Source of the DNA: Nocardioides jensenii JCM 1364 = NBRC 14755
GTDB lineage: Bacteria; Actinomycetota; Actinomycetes; Propionibacteriales; Nocardioidaceae
Assembly (NCBI RefSeq): GCF_001552535.1
Contig: NZ_BCRJ01000052.1
Span: 1-64,000 of the forward strand
Direction: 5' to 3'
DNA: 64,000 nt
Part shown: positions 29,068-38,176 of the stretch, one piece after another
How the letters are laid out: every line of letters begins with the position of its first letter
How positions within the stretch are numbered: position 1 is the stretch's first letter
The notes under the pieces: generated by a model
The model's input: only the letters and a program-made list of their open reading frames with translations
What the model was told of the DNA's origin: nothing
Database searches by the model: none
Translations under genes and position numbers: made by a program

Positions 29068-30461
29068 TGGGCCACCCCCGGGAGCAGGATGCGGGCCAGG
29101 GTCGGGTCATACAGGTCCATCATCTGGCCGAGAGTCACGGAGCCCTTCAGGGACTGGCCACCGGGCGCCGCGCGACCGAGACCCAGGTTGCCCAGACCGA
29201 GGTCGGGCAGTCCGGGGACCGCCCCGCCGTCGCCCGTCGAGTCTCCCCCGCTCAGGGTCAGCCCGTTGAGGACCTTGCAGACGGGGAGCTTCTGGTTCGC
29301 CGGCTTCTGGCACAGCTGCCTCAGCTGGAGCAGCTGCTGCGGCTTCTTCAGCACCTTGCTGCACTCCGGGCCGAGCAGGTCGCCACTGGTCAGGCAGCTC
29401 AGCACGTCGTTGACGATCTCCGTGGGGTCGATCTCGGAGGGCACCAAGGTGGGGAGCGGCAGCTGCATCGACCCGTCGAGGCGGATGTCGAGCTTGATCG
29501 CCAGGTTCACGTAGTCGCCCATGTGCAGGTTGCGCGCGACCTGTGGGTCACGGCCCACCGACTCGTCCACGAAGGGATAGGTCAGGAAGACGCTGAACGC
29601 GTTGGCGAAGTCGTCACCGGTCTTGGCGAGCTCGGTGAGCACGGGGTCGAGCTGGGTGAGGGCATCGATGGTGGACGCCTTCGACGCCTTGATCACCCGG
29701 GTGCCCACGTTGCCCAGGCGGGCCAACGCCTTGAGCATCTTGACGAGGTCCTGGCGCTGGCTGTCGATCGAGGCCAGTGCCGCGGGCAGCTCGTCGAGCG
29801 CGGTGGTGATCGAGGACTTCTGCTTGTTGGCCGCGATCGAGAGTCGGTTGAGCGACTCGATGGCCGCGACCACGTCGGCCTTGTTGTCGTCGAGCTGGGT
29901 GACGAAGGTGCGCAGTGACGTCAGCACCGAACGGGCGCTGCCCTCGCGGCCCTCCAGTGCCTTGTTCAGCTCACTGGAGATCGTCTTCAGCTGGGCCACG
30001 CCGCCGCCGTTGAGGACCAGGCTCAGCGCGCCCAGGACCTCCTCGACCTCGGGGTTGCGGTTGGTGCTGGACTCGGCGATCTCGTCGCCGTCACCGAGCT
30101 TCCCGGCCGCCGGGTCGTCGGGCGCCTTGAGCGAGACGAACTTCTCGCCGAGCAGGCTGGTCTGCCGGATCTCCGCCTCGGCGTTGGCGGGCAGGCCGAC
30201 GTCCTTGCGGAGCAGCATGGTGACCTCGGCCGCGTTGTCGACCAGCGAGATGTCGGTGACCTTGCCGACGGTCACGTCGGCCACCTTCACCGTCGACTGG
30301 GGCACCAGGTCGAGTGCGTCGGGGAACCTCACGGTGACCTCGATGGGGTCGTCCCCCACGTCGGCGCCGCCGGGGAGCGGCAGCTTCTGCACCGAGAAAC
30401 CGCAGCCCGTGACGGCACTCAGGACCAGGGCACACAGCAGCGCGATCAGGGACCGCCTCAT
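29064..30461 (-). CDS. mceE: Mce family lipoprotein, fifth position (MceE/LprK-like)
   Basis: This 465-residue protein has a lipoprotein signal peptide (MRRSLIALLCALVLSAVTGC, lipobox VTGC at Cys20), then an MCE domain (about residues 38-115) and an extended helical region with Cys-containing C-terminal segments. The lipoprotein at this position is a hallmark of actinobacterial mce operons. The ATG at 30461 overlaps the mceD stop (ATGA); the longer frame upstream lies inside mceD and is not used. The C-terminus is Gly/Leu-rich (GLPDLGLGNLGLG). Confidence 0.9.
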   Translation of the reverse strand: MRRSLIALLCALVLSAVTGCGFSVQKLPLPGGADVGDDPIEVTVRFPDALDLVPQSTVKVADVTVGKVTDISLVDNAAEVTMLLRKDVGLPANAEAEIRQTSLLGEKFVSLKAPDDPAAGKLGDGDEIAESSTNRNPEVEEVLGALSLVLNGGGVAQLKTISSELNKALEGREGSARSVLTSLRTFVTQLDDNKADVVAAIESLNRLSIAANKQKSSITTALDELPAALASIDSQRQDLVKMLKALARLGNVGTRVIKASKASTIDALTQLDPVLTELAKTGDDFANAFSVFLTYPFVDESVGRDPQVARNLHMGDYVNLAIKLDIRLDGSMQLPLPTLVPSEIDPTEIVNDVLSCLTSGDLLGPECSKVLKKPQQLLQLRQLCQKPANQKLPVCKVLNGLTLSGGDSTGDGGAVPGLPDLGLGNLGLGRAAPGGQSLKGSVTLGQMMDLYDPTLARILLPGVAQ

Positions 30462-31567
30462 CGGGCCACCCCCAACAGCGCGTTGAACGTCGGGTCGTCC
30501 ACCGCTGCTGCACCGTAGGTCCCGGTGCGCGGCAACAGCCCCTGGATCAGGTCGCAGAGGGCGTCGCTCTTCTGCGTCTGCCCCACGACGGAGCACAGGA
30601 ACAGGCCCGGATTGTTGGTGAGCTCGTGCGCGGCGTTCTCGAGGTTGGCCGACGTGTCGAGGGTGCCGGCACCCGGGTTGTAGGTCAGCGCCAGGTTGCT
30701 GAGCGCGACCGGGGCCGCCTTGAGGATCTCGTCGAGCTCACCGCGGCGCTTGACCAGGGTCTTCGACACCTTGTTGAGCCCCTTCACGTTGCGGCTGAGC
30801 AGGGTCTTGTTGTCCTTGACGAAGGTCTGCACCCTCCCCAGGGCGGTGGCCAGGTTCGACAGCGACGTGGACAGCTCGTCGCGCTCACCGGCCAACAGGT
30901 CGGACACGGAGGACATCGACGCGTTGAACCGGCGTACGACCTTGTCGTTGCGGGCCAGCGTGTTGACGAACTTCTCCAACTGCTCGGCACTGCCGAACAG
31001 TTCGTCCTTGTTGTTCTCCAACGTGCCGGTCAACTTGCCGAGGTCCTTGATGGTCCGGTTGACCTGTGCTCCCTGACCGTCGAAGTTGTCGGCAGTGGTG
31101 CTCAGCAGCTCGGTCAGCGCACCGTCGCTGTTGGCGCCCTCCGGCCCCAGGGCCACGGTGAGGTCGTCGAGGCTCTGGTAGATGTCGTCGAGCTCGAGAG
31201 GCGTCGACGTGCTCTTCATGTCCAGCTTCGCGCCGTCGTCGAGCTTCGGCCCCTCGGTGTAGACAGGGGTGAGCTGGACGAACCGGTCGCCGACCACGCT
31301 CGGGGAGACGATGACCGCCTTGGCGTCCGCGGGGATGTCGATGTCGGACTCGTAGGACATCTTCACCGTCACGGTGGTGCCGTTCGGGGTCACCGAGTCG
31401 ACCTGCCCGACGGGGATGCCGAGCACCCGGACGTCGGAGCCCTCGTAGATCGAGACGGTGCGGGGGAACTCCGCGGTCAGGGTCTTGCGGTCCTCGTCGC
31501 GGAACATGACGAACGCAGCGGCGGCCACCAGCACGAAGATGATGCCGGGCACGATGAAGCGCTTCAT
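30458..31567 (-). CDS. mceD: Mce family protein, fourth position (MceD)
   Basis: This 369-residue protein has a membrane anchor (KRFIVPGIIFVLVAAAAFVMF), an MCE domain (about residues 28-105, SIYEGSDVRVLGIPVGQVDSV) and long alpha-helical stretches. The ATG at 31567 is chosen over an upstream GTG at 31576. It has GGAGG 8 bases upstream and starts one base after the mceC stop (TGAGATG). It would sit in the hetero-hexameric Mce ring that carries lipids across the cell envelope. Confidence 0.9.
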   Translation of the reverse strand: MKRFIVPGIIFVLVAAAAFVMFRDEDRKTLTAEFPRTVSIYEGSDVRVLGIPVGQVDSVTPNGTTVTVKMSYESDIDIPADAKAVIVSPSVVGDRFVQLTPVYTEGPKLDDGAKLDMKSTSTPLELDDIYQSLDDLTVALGPEGANSDGALTELLSTTADNFDGQGAQVNRTIKDLGKLTGTLENNKDELFGSAEQLEKFVNTLARNDKVVRRFNASMSSVSDLLAGERDELSTSLSNLATALGRVQTFVKDNKTLLSRNVKGLNKVSKTLVKRRGELDEILKAAPVALSNLALTYNPGAGTLDTSANLENAAHELTNNPGLFLCSVVGQTQKSDALCDLIQGLLPRTGTYGAAAVDDPTFNALLGVAR

Positions 31568-31568
31568 C

Positions 31569-32534
31569 TCAGCCACCTCCCGGGAGCGGCGGCATGTTGG
31601 TGATCGTGGTGTCGAACCACGGTCCGTTGCCGAGCGTGCTGGCGAAGTAGCGGTAGAACGGCGCCATCGTGCGGAGGCTCTCGTCGAGGTTGTCCTGGTT
31701 CTTCAGCAGCACCTTGACCACCGTGTCGAGGTTGGTCAGGGCCGGCTTCAGGTCGGCCTTGGTCTGGTCGACCAACGCGGTGAGCTCCTGCGACATGGTG
31801 GCGGTGGAGACCAGCAGGTTGTGGATGGCGTCGCGGCGCGAGACGAGGGCCGAGAACAGCACCCGGGCGTCCTTCATCAACGCGATGATGTCCTGGTCAC
31901 GCGAGCCGAGCGTGCCGGAGACCTTGCGCAGGTTCTTCAGCAGTGTGTTGATCTGCTTGTCGCGCGCGGCCAGGTTGTTGGACAGCGCCGAGACACCCGT
32001 CAGCGCGGCCCGGAACTCCTCGGGGGTGTTGCGGGTGAGGTCGGCCAGGGTGTTCAGCGACGTCTTCAGCTGGTCGACGTCGATGGCATCGGAGCGCTCG
32101 GCGAGTCCCTCGAACGCCTGCACCACGTCGTACGGCGAGCTCGTGCGGCTGACCGGGATCGTGTCACCCTCGTCCATCTGCCCGGAGCCGGCCGGCTCGA
32201 GCTCGAGGTACATCGCACCCAGCAGGGTCTTGACCTTGATCGAGGCACGGGACTCGGGTCCGAAGTCGACATCGCCCTGGACCTTGAAGCTGACCTTGAC
32301 GTGGTCACCGTCGAGCTCGAGCTTGTCGATCTTGCCGACGCGTACGCCGGCCACCCGGACCTCGTCGTTGGCCTTGAGACCCCCTGCCTCCTTGAAGGAG
32401 GCGTAGTAGGTGTCGCCTCCGCCGATGATCGGGAGCTGGTCGGCCCGGAAGGCCAGCAGGATGAGCGCGGCGATCGCCGCCATGCTGACGGCCCCGATGA
32501 TGACCGGGTTCTTCTCGCGGAACGGGGTGCTCAT
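31569..32534 (-). CDS. mceC: Mce family protein, third position (MceC)
   Basis: This 321-residue protein has an N-terminal membrane helix (about residues 10-28), an MCE domain (about 38-118, YYASFKEAGGLKANDEVRVAGVRVGKI) and heptad-rich helices up to about 290. The ATG at 32534 overlaps the mceB stop by 4 bp (ATGA). It is one of six co-transcribed MCE proteins, each of which is expected to contribute one subunit to the lipid channel. It is shorter than its neighbours because it lacks a C-terminal tail beyond the helices. Confidence 0.9.
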   Translation of the reverse strand: MSTPFREKNPVIIGAVSMAAIAALILLAFRADQLPIIGGGDTYYASFKEAGGLKANDEVRVAGVRVGKIDKLELDGDHVKVSFKVQGDVDFGPESRASIKVKTLLGAMYLELEPAGSGQMDEGDTIPVSRTSSPYDVVQAFEGLAERSDAIDVDQLKTSLNTLADLTRNTPEEFRAALTGVSALSNNLAARDKQINTLLKNLRKVSGTLGSRDQDIIALMKDARVLFSALVSRRDAIHNLLVSTATMSQELTALVDQTKADLKPALTNLDTVVKVLLKNQDNLDESLRTMAPFYRYFASTLGNGPWFDTTITNMPPLPGGG

Positions 32535-33565
32535 GGCAGCTGGCACCTCGAGTTCTTGGTGTCGTAGTCGACCGGGATCTCCTTCAGCGTGCCGATCTTG
32601 ACGGTGCCGGTGAAACGGCACAGGTAGAAGTTGAACCACGAGCCGTAGGTCGCGGTGCGGCCGATCTTGGTCAGCTTGATCGGCAGCACCTGCAGGGCAC
32701 GGTCGAGCTCGGCCCGGTTCTTGGCGAGGTTGCCGGCCACGGTGCGCAGCTGCTTCACGTCACGCACGAGGGGCCCACGGACGCCCTTGACCAGGTCGGA
32801 GGTCTGCACCGCCAGGGATGAGATCGAGTCCAGCGACCCGAGGATGGCGTCCTTGTCGTCGGCCAGGCCGCCCACGAGATTGCGCAGGTTGACGATCAGG
32901 CTGGACAGCTGCTCGTCGCGGTCACCGACGGTGACCAGCACCTCGTTCAGGTTGTCGACGAGGTCACCGATCACCTGGTCGCGGTCGGCCAAGGTCTGGG
33001 TGATCGACGCCGTGTGTCCGAGCAGCCCCTCGAGGGTGCCGCCCTCTCCCTGGAAGACCTGGATGATCTCGTAGGAGAGCTGGTTGAGGTCCTGGGGCGA
33101 CAACGCCTGGAAGAGCGGCTTGAAACCGTTGAACAGCACGGTGAGGTCCAGGGCCGGCTTGGTGCGGGAGACCGGGATCGTGTCGCCCTTGTCCATGTCG
33201 GACCCGCCCTCACCCTGTTGGGCCAGGGCGATGTAGCGCTGGCCGACGAGGTTGCGATAGCGGATCGTGGCATGGGTGGTGGTCGTGACGTCGGCCTCGT
33301 CGGCGACGCTGAACGTCAGCACGGCCCGGGTGCGGTCCTTGATCTCGATGTCCTTGACGGTGCCGACCTTGACCCCGGCGATGCGGACGTCGTCACCCTT
33401 GACCACGCCGGCCACGTTGGTGAACTCCGCCTTGAACTCACGGCTGGGGGCGAAGGTGAGGTTGCCGATCAGGACGGCGAGCATGCCGGTGGCGATCGCG
33501 GTGATGACCATGAAGACCACGAGCTTCCAGGTGGCCGATGCGGTGCGCTTGTCGAGGATGCTCAT
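32531..33565 (-). CDS. mceB: Mce family protein, second position (MceB)
   Basis: This 344-residue protein starts MSILDKRTASATWKL and has one membrane helix (about residues 14-35). Its MCE domain is at about 40-120 (FKAEFTNVAGVVKGDDVRIAGVKVGTV), followed by coiled-coil-like helices and a Cys-containing C-terminus (FYLCRFTG ... SRCQLP), as in mycobacterial MceB proteins. It overlaps mceA by 4 bp and mceC by 4 bp. No lipobox is present. Confidence 0.9.
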   Translation of the reverse strand: MSILDKRTASATWKLVVFMVITAIATGMLAVLIGNLTFAPSREFKAEFTNVAGVVKGDDVRIAGVKVGTVKDIEIKDRTRAVLTFSVADEADVTTTTHATIRYRNLVGQRYIALAQQGEGGSDMDKGDTIPVSRTKPALDLTVLFNGFKPLFQALSPQDLNQLSYEIIQVFQGEGGTLEGLLGHTASITQTLADRDQVIGDLVDNLNEVLVTVGDRDEQLSSLIVNLRNLVGGLADDKDAILGSLDSISSLAVQTSDLVKGVRGPLVRDVKQLRTVAGNLAKNRAELDRALQVLPIKLTKIGRTATYGSWFNFYLCRFTGTVKIGTLKEIPVDYDTKNSRCQLP

Positions 33566-34836
33566 CGCAGGGTCACCTCCGTGCCCCGCACCATGGGGCC
33601 GAGCAGCAGCACACCGAGGGCGGAGGGCTGGGTGTCGTTCATGCCGGCCAGCAGTCCGCGGATCATGGCCGCCTCGGCGGAGCCACCCGGGGCGGCGGTG
33701 AGGCCGGTCGATCCCGGGGCCACCCGGCGGGTGCCCTTGCCGGTGTCCTGTTCGACGCCGTCGTCGAAGTTCGGCACCGTCCTCAGCGGGTTCTGCTGGG
33801 TGAACGGCGGGTTGGGCAGCGTGCCGCAGTAGGCACCGCCCTTGGCCCGGGTCACGGGGGTGTCCTGGGGGCCGTACTCACGCGGGTTGTTCGGCAGCAC
33901 TTCGAGGTTGATGTGGAGGGTGAAGCCGCGGAACGCCTCGGCCTGGGTCTTGCCGGCGCCGATGATGCCCTTGGTCAGGCAGGGGAACTCGGGGGCGTAC
34001 TTCGCGATCATCCGCAGCGAGGTGGCGCTCAGCTCACCGACGCGGATCAGGTTCTCCTCGTTGGCGTCGAGGAACTGGCCGGTCACGTCGGAGAACCGGG
34101 AGACGTCGGAGAAGAGCTTGTTGAGCTTGTCCTCGCGGGAGAGCAGCGTGTTGCCGGTCTTGACCGTGTTGCGCAACGTGGTGGCAAGGTCGGGCAGCAC
34201 CTCGGCGTAGACGTCGGCGGTCCGCGCGGTGAGGCGGAGGTCCTCGATCAGTGCCGGCAGCTGCGGGTTGATCCGCTTGAGGTAGCCGTCGAGGATCTCG
34301 AGGTTCTCACCGATCCGCTCGCCGCGACCCTCGAGTGCGGTGGCCAGCGCGTTGAGCGTCTTGTTCAGGTCGGCCGGCTCCACCGCGCGCAGCAGCGGGT
34401 AGATGTCGTTGAGGGTCTCTTCCACCTGGGCGGCGACCTTGGTCTGGGTGATCGTCGCGCCGGCCCGGATGTGGCTGTCCTCCGGCTGGGCGGGCACCTG
34501 CAGGGCGACGTACTTCTCACCGAAGAGGGTCTTGGGCTCGATGCGCGCGGTCACGTTGGCCGGGATGGTGTCGACCTGGTCGGGATAGAGGCCCAGGGTG
34601 AGTACGGCGCCGTCGGAGGTCGCCTTCATGTCGAGGACCTCACCGACCTGGACGCCGCGGATCTTGACGTCGGCGCGGGCCGGCAGCTGGAGCCCGACGC
34701 TGCTGGACTCCAGGTCGACCTTGTCGTAGTCGGTGAACTTCTTGCTGAAGATCGCCATGGTCAGCCACAGGCCCGACGCGATCAGCGCCAGGAAGAGCAG
34801 CCCGACGATCTTGGTGTGTCCGAGGACTCTGTTCAT
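33562..34836 (-). CDS. mceA: Mce family protein, first position (MceA)
   Basis: This 424-residue protein has an N-terminal membrane anchor (residues 8-28), an MCE domain (about 38-118, VDLESSSVGLQLPARADVKIRGVQVG) and a helical shaft. A long C-terminal region contains Cys residues and Pro/Gly-rich segments and ends GPMVRGTEVTLR. The ATG at 34836 overlaps the yrbEB stop (ATGA). The reading frame upstream of it is an antisense-type extension inside yrbEB and is ignored. It is the first of six consecutive mce genes. Confidence 0.9.
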   Translation of the reverse strand: MNRVLGHTKIVGLLFLALIASGLWLTMAIFSKKFTDYDKVDLESSSVGLQLPARADVKIRGVQVGEVLDMKATSDGAVLTLGLYPDQVDTIPANVTARIEPKTLFGEKYVALQVPAQPEDSHIRAGATITQTKVAAQVEETLNDIYPLLRAVEPADLNKTLNALATALEGRGERIGENLEILDGYLKRINPQLPALIEDLRLTARTADVYAEVLPDLATTLRNTVKTGNTLLSREDKLNKLFSDVSRFSDVTGQFLDANEENLIRVGELSATSLRMIAKYAPEFPCLTKGIIGAGKTQAEAFRGFTLHINLEVLPNNPREYGPQDTPVTRAKGGAYCGTLPNPPFTQQNPLRTVPNFDDGVEQDTGKGTRRVAPGSTGLTAAPGGSAEAAMIRGLLAGMNDTQPSALGVLLLGPMVRGTEVTLR

Positions 34837-35660
34837 CCCGCCAGCCTCACCGTCGTGGTGGTGCCCCAGATCGCCATCGACAGGAACAGGTCGATCACGT
34901 TGATCGCCACGATCGAGGTGCGCACTGCACGCCCCACGGAGACGCCGACGCCGGCGGGGCCGCCGCTGGCGTTGTAGCCGTGATAGCAGTGGATCAGGAT
35001 GACGACGACCGCGAAGACCATCACCTTGCCGAAGGACCACAGCACGTCGCCGGGTGGCAGGAACTGGTTGAAGTAGTGGTCGTAGGTGCCCTTGCTCTGG
35101 CCGAAGAACGTGGTCAGGGTGAGCCGGGTCGCGAAGTACGACGACATCAGGCCGACGACGTAGAGCGGGATGACCGCGATCAGGCCGCCGATGATGCGCG
35201 TGGTGACCAGGAACGGCAGTGACGGGATCGCCATCACCTCGAGGGCGTCGATCTCCTCGGAGATGCGCATGGCACCCAGCTGCGCGGTGAAGCCACAGCC
35301 CACCGTCGCGGCCAGCGCGATGCCGGCCACCAGCGGGGCGATCTCGCGGGTGTTGAAGTAGGCCGAGAGGAATCCGGAGAAGGCTGCGGTGCCGATCTGG
35401 TTCAGCGCGGCATAGCCCTGCAGACCGACCTCGGTGCCGGTGAAGAAGCACATCGCCAGGATGACGCCGACGGTGCCACCGATGACCGCCAGAGCTCCGG
35501 AGCCGAGCGTGACCTCGGCCAGGATGCGCAGGATCTCTTTCTTGTAGCGCCGGATCGTGCGCGGGGTCCACAGCAACGCGCGCAGGTAGAACGCGAGCTG
35601 CTGACCCATCTCGTCGAGCATCTGCATGGGTCGCCGGTAGACGGCTTTGAGATCGGCCAC
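34833..35660 (-). CDS. yrbEB: YrbE-type ABC permease, second copy (YrbEB)
   Basis: This 275-residue MlaE-family permease has five or six membrane helices and the conserved EIDALEVMAIPSLPFLVTTRI segment (about residues 135-155) that contacts the ATPase. Together with YrbEA and the Mkl-type ATPase it forms the inner-membrane part of an Mce lipid importer. It starts MADLKAVYRRPMQML, 4 bases after the YrbEA stop, and overlaps mceA by 4 bp. Confidence 0.93.
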   Translation of the reverse strand: MADLKAVYRRPMQMLDEMGQQLAFYLRALLWTPRTIRRYKKEILRILAEVTLGSGALAVIGGTVGVILAMCFFTGTEVGLQGYAALNQIGTAAFSGFLSAYFNTREIAPLVAGIALAATVGCGFTAQLGAMRISEEIDALEVMAIPSLPFLVTTRIIGGLIAVIPLYVVGLMSSYFATRLTLTTFFGQSKGTYDHYFNQFLPPGDVLWSFGKVMVFAVVVILIHCYHGYNASGGPAGVGVSVGRAVRTSIVAINVIDLFLSMAIWGTTTTVRLAG

Positions 35661-35664
35661 GGCG

Positions 35665-36450
35665 TCAACCCGTCTTCGGCGGGACGAGCTGCATGTAGAT
35701 CGCGCTCATCACGAAGTTGACGACGAAGAGGAGCATGAACGTGATGACCACGGACTCGTTGACCGCGTCACCGACGCCCTTCGGGCCACCACCGGCGTTC
35801 ATGCCCTTGTAGCAGGCCACGATCGCCGCGATCAGTCCGAAGACCAGGGCCTTGGCCATGCCCTGCCACAGGTCGGGAAGTTGTGCGAGCGCGGTGAAGC
35901 TCGCCAAATAGGCCCCTGGTGTGCCGTCCTGGAGGACGACGTTGAAGACGTAGCCGCCGATCACGCCCACAACGGAGACCAATCCGTTCAGGAAGACCGC
36001 GACCAGCATGCAGGCCAGCACGCGGGGCACGACGAGGCGTTGGATCGGGTCGATGCCGAGCACCATCATGGCGTCGAGCTCTTCACGGATCTTGCGGGCG
36101 CCCAGGTCGGCGGCGATCGCCGAGCCGCCCGCTCCCGCGATCAGCAGGGACGTGGCGATCGGCCCGGCCTCGCGTACGACGGCCAGCACGGCCGCGGACC
36201 CGGTGAAGGACTGGGCACCGAACTGCTTGATCAGGCCACCGACCTGGAGTGCGATCACCGCACCGAACGGGATCGCCACCAGCGCGGTCGGGACGATCGT
36301 CACTGACGCGATGAACCACGCCTGCTGCAGGAACTCCCGCAGCTGGAAGGGTCGCCGGAACAACCCGCGCCCGACGTCGAGACCGAAGGCGAACAGCTTG
36401 CCGGCGGTGCCGATCGGGGCGAGTGCCCGTGAAGTCGTCAGTGAGGCCAT
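35665..36450 (-). CDS. yrbEA: YrbE-type ABC permease, first copy (YrbEA)
   Basis: This 261-residue MlaE-family permease has the MlaE motif REELDAMMVLGIDPIQRLVVPRV (about residues 121-143). Multiple hydrophobic helices follow an amphipathic N-terminal segment (FLQQAWFIASVTIVPTALVAIPFGAV). The ATG at 36450 lies 8 bases after the ATPase stop; the longer frame is inside the ATPase gene. It pairs with YrbEB to make the heterodimeric membrane pore of the Mce transporter. Confidence 0.93.
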   Translation of the reverse strand: MASLTTSRALAPIGTAGKLFAFGLDVGRGLFRRPFQLREFLQQAWFIASVTIVPTALVAIPFGAVIALQVGGLIKQFGAQSFTGSAAVLAVVREAGPIATSLLIAGAGGSAIAADLGARKIREELDAMMVLGIDPIQRLVVPRVLACMLVAVFLNGLVSVVGVIGGYVFNVVLQDGTPGAYLASFTALAQLPDLWQGMAKALVFGLIAAIVACYKGMNAGGGPKGVGDAVNESVVITFMLLFVVNFVMSAIYMQLVPPKTG

Positions 36451-36458
36451 GGGTCGGG

Positions 36459-37415
36459 TCAGGATCCCGGCGTCAAGCCGGCGTTGCTGGACTCGAAGGA
36501 CCCGGGAGGCGGGGTGATGCCGTTGGTGCGGCACCACTCACCGGCGGGCCGCTGGCTGCGACGGGGAATGCCGTTGGACGGCTCGAGCTGCAGCGGGATC
36601 GGCGGAAGCGGCGGCATCTCGATGTCCTTCTCGGCGGCCAGCTCGTCGGCGTCCTTCTCCTCAGACATGCCGATCGGGCCGACGGTCTGGGCGTTGAGGA
36701 ACTGGCGAACGACCGGCTCCTCGGAGCTCAGCAGCATCTCGCGGGGACCGAACATGGCCAGGTGCTTGTGGTAGAGCAACCCGATGTTGTCGGGAACCGT
36801 GCGCGTGCTGTTGATGTCGTGGGTCACGATCAGGAACGTCGCGTCGATCTGCGCATTGAGGTCGATGAAGAGCTGGTTGATGAATGAGGTACGGACCGGG
36901 TCGAGACCGGAGTCGGGCTCGTCGATCAGCAGGATCTCGGGGTCGAGCACCAGCGCGCGGGCCAGGCCGGCACGCTTGCGCATGCCGCCGGAGATCTCAC
37001 CGGGGAGCTTGTCCTCGGCACCGATGAGACCGACCAGGTCCATCTTCTCCATGACGATGTTGCGAATCTCGGACTCGCCCTTCTTGGTGTGCTCGCGCAG
37101 CGGGAAGGCAACGTTGTCGAAGAGGTTCATCGAACCGAACATGGCGCCGTCCTGGAACAGCACGCCGAAGAGCTTGCGGATCTCGTAGAGGTCCTTCTCG
37201 GAGCAGCTGGCGATGTCGGTGCCCTCGATGATCACCGAGCCCTTGTCGGGCTTGAGCAGACCGATCAGTGTCTTCAGGAACACGGACTTGCCGGTTCCCG
37301 AAGGGCCCAGCATCACCGACACCTCGCCGGCCGGGATCGTCAACGTGACGTCGCCCCAGATCAGCTGCTTGCCGAACGACTTGCTGAGCTCTTCAACTCT
37401 GATGTCTACGCCCAT
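36459..37415 (-). CDS. mkl: Mce transporter ATPase (Mkl/MlaF type)
   Basis: This 318-residue ABC ATPase has Walker A GPSGTGKS (about residues 38-45), signature EISGGMRKRAGLARALVLDP (about 140-159), Walker B EILLIDEPDSGLDP and the switch His in VTHDIN. The long C-terminal tail (about 250-318, with acidic and Pro-rich stretches) is seen in mycobacterial Mkl/MceG, where it stabilises the complex. An ATPase gene inside the mce operon is less usual than the single remote mceG of mycobacteria. It is the first gene of the 11-kb mce operon. Confidence 0.92.
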   Translation of the reverse strand: MGVDIRVEELSKSFGKQLIWGDVTLTIPAGEVSVMLGPSGTGKSVFLKTLIGLLKPDKGSVIIEGTDIASCSEKDLYEIRKLFGVLFQDGAMFGSMNLFDNVAFPLREHTKKGESEIRNIVMEKMDLVGLIGAEDKLPGEISGGMRKRAGLARALVLDPEILLIDEPDSGLDPVRTSFINQLFIDLNAQIDATFLIVTHDINSTRTVPDNIGLLYHKHLAMFGPREMLLSSEEPVVRQFLNAQTVGPIGMSEEKDADELAAEKDIEMPPLPPIPLQLEPSNGIPRRSQRPAGEWCRTNGITPPPGSFESSNAGLTPGS

Positions 37416-37617
37416 GGCGTCTCGTCTCCCTCAATGCTTCGCTGGACTGGCGCCTCGGCCGATCGAACTGGCCGGGGACTCCCCCGCCCCACGTTGACTT
37501 CGCAGTAACAACGCAAGCGCTCCGGTTAAGTTACGGCGTTTCGTGGGTCGCGTCACTACCCTGACCAACCTTTGTCGCAGGTGCCCACGCACCGCGCGGC
37601 CCTTGGGCGAAATGACA
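37416..37617 (-). promoter_or_regulatory. Upstream region of the mce operon
   Basis: This roughly 200-bp region contains no gene. On the minus strand GGGAG lies 10 bases before the ATPase ATG. AT-richer patches (GTAACTTAACC around 37525-37535 and TTGTTACTG around 37503-37511) could hold the promoter but do not give a convincing -35/-10 pair. No match to the KstR consensus was recognised. The regulator of the operon is not apparent in the neighbourhood. Confidence 0.35.
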
Positions 37618-37700
37618 AGACGGGCGGTCCCCCGTGATGGGGAACCGCCCGTCTGTCGCACGCTGGCGCGTGCGGACGATCACAGCACGCTTGCGCGTGC
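37618..37700 (-). terminator. rplL terminator followed by two small hairpins
   Basis: AGACGGGCGGT (37618-37628) pairs with ACCGCCCGTCT (37644-37654), extended inward by C/G pairs, and on the minus strand is followed by TGTCATTT. Between it and the rplL stop lie two smaller hairpins, CGCACGC/GCGTGCG (37657-37674) and GCACGC/GCGTGC (37685-37700). Together they end the rplJ-rplL transcript, which in most bacteria continues into rpoB. Confidence 0.85.
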
Positions 37701-37705
37701 GTGGA

Positions 37706-38095
37706 TCACTTGACCGTGACGGTGGCGCCGGCGCCCTCGAGGGCTTCCTTCGCCTTGTCCGCGGCGGCCTTGTCGACCTTCTCGAGGATCGCCTTGGGAG
37801 CCGACTCGACGAGGTCCTTGGCCTCCTTCAGACCGAGGGAGGTCAGCGCGCGGACCTCCTTGATGACGTTGATCTTCTTGTCACCAGCGGCCTCGAGGAC
37901 GACGTCGAACTCGTCCTGAGCAGCGGCCTCGTCGCCACCAGCGGCGCCACCGGCGGCCGGGGCAGCGGCAACGGCGACGGGGGCAGCGGCGGTGACGCCG
38001 AAGGTCTCTTCGAACTGCTTCACGAACTCGGAGAGCTCGATGAGGGTCATTTCCTTGAACGCGTCGAGCAGCTCGTCGGTGCTGAGCTTCGCCAT
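37706..38095 (-). CDS. rplL: Ribosomal protein bL12
   Basis: This 129-residue stalk protein has the N-terminal dimerisation domain ([23 protein letters not shown]), an Ala/Gly-rich hinge (about residues 40-60) and a C-terminal factor-binding domain ([20 protein letters not shown] ... [12 protein letters not shown]). The ATG at 38095 is the one giving MAKLSTDEL; the frame upstream to 38134 is not used. It follows rplJ with an 81-bp gap, as expected for the conserved L10-L12 operon. Confidence 0.98.
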   Translation of the reverse strand: MAKLSTDELLDAFKEMTLIELSEFVKQFEETFGVTAAAPVAVAAAPAAGGAAGGDEAAAQDEFDVVLEAAGDKKINVIKEVRALTSLGLKEAKDLVESAPKAILEKVDKAAADKAKEALEGAGATVTVK

Positions 38096-38176
38096 GGTGG
38101 CGCTTCCTTTCGGTTCTGGCTCATCCCCGATCAATGGGGAGAAGCCGGGTTTCAGGTGGTGTACGTCGGCCCTGGA

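Noticed and set aside
33562..35571. A 669-residue Mce protein with a long arginine-rich N-terminus
   Set aside because: The extra part is read from within yrbEB in another frame. The ATG at 34836, overlapping the yrbEB stop, starts a normal MceA.
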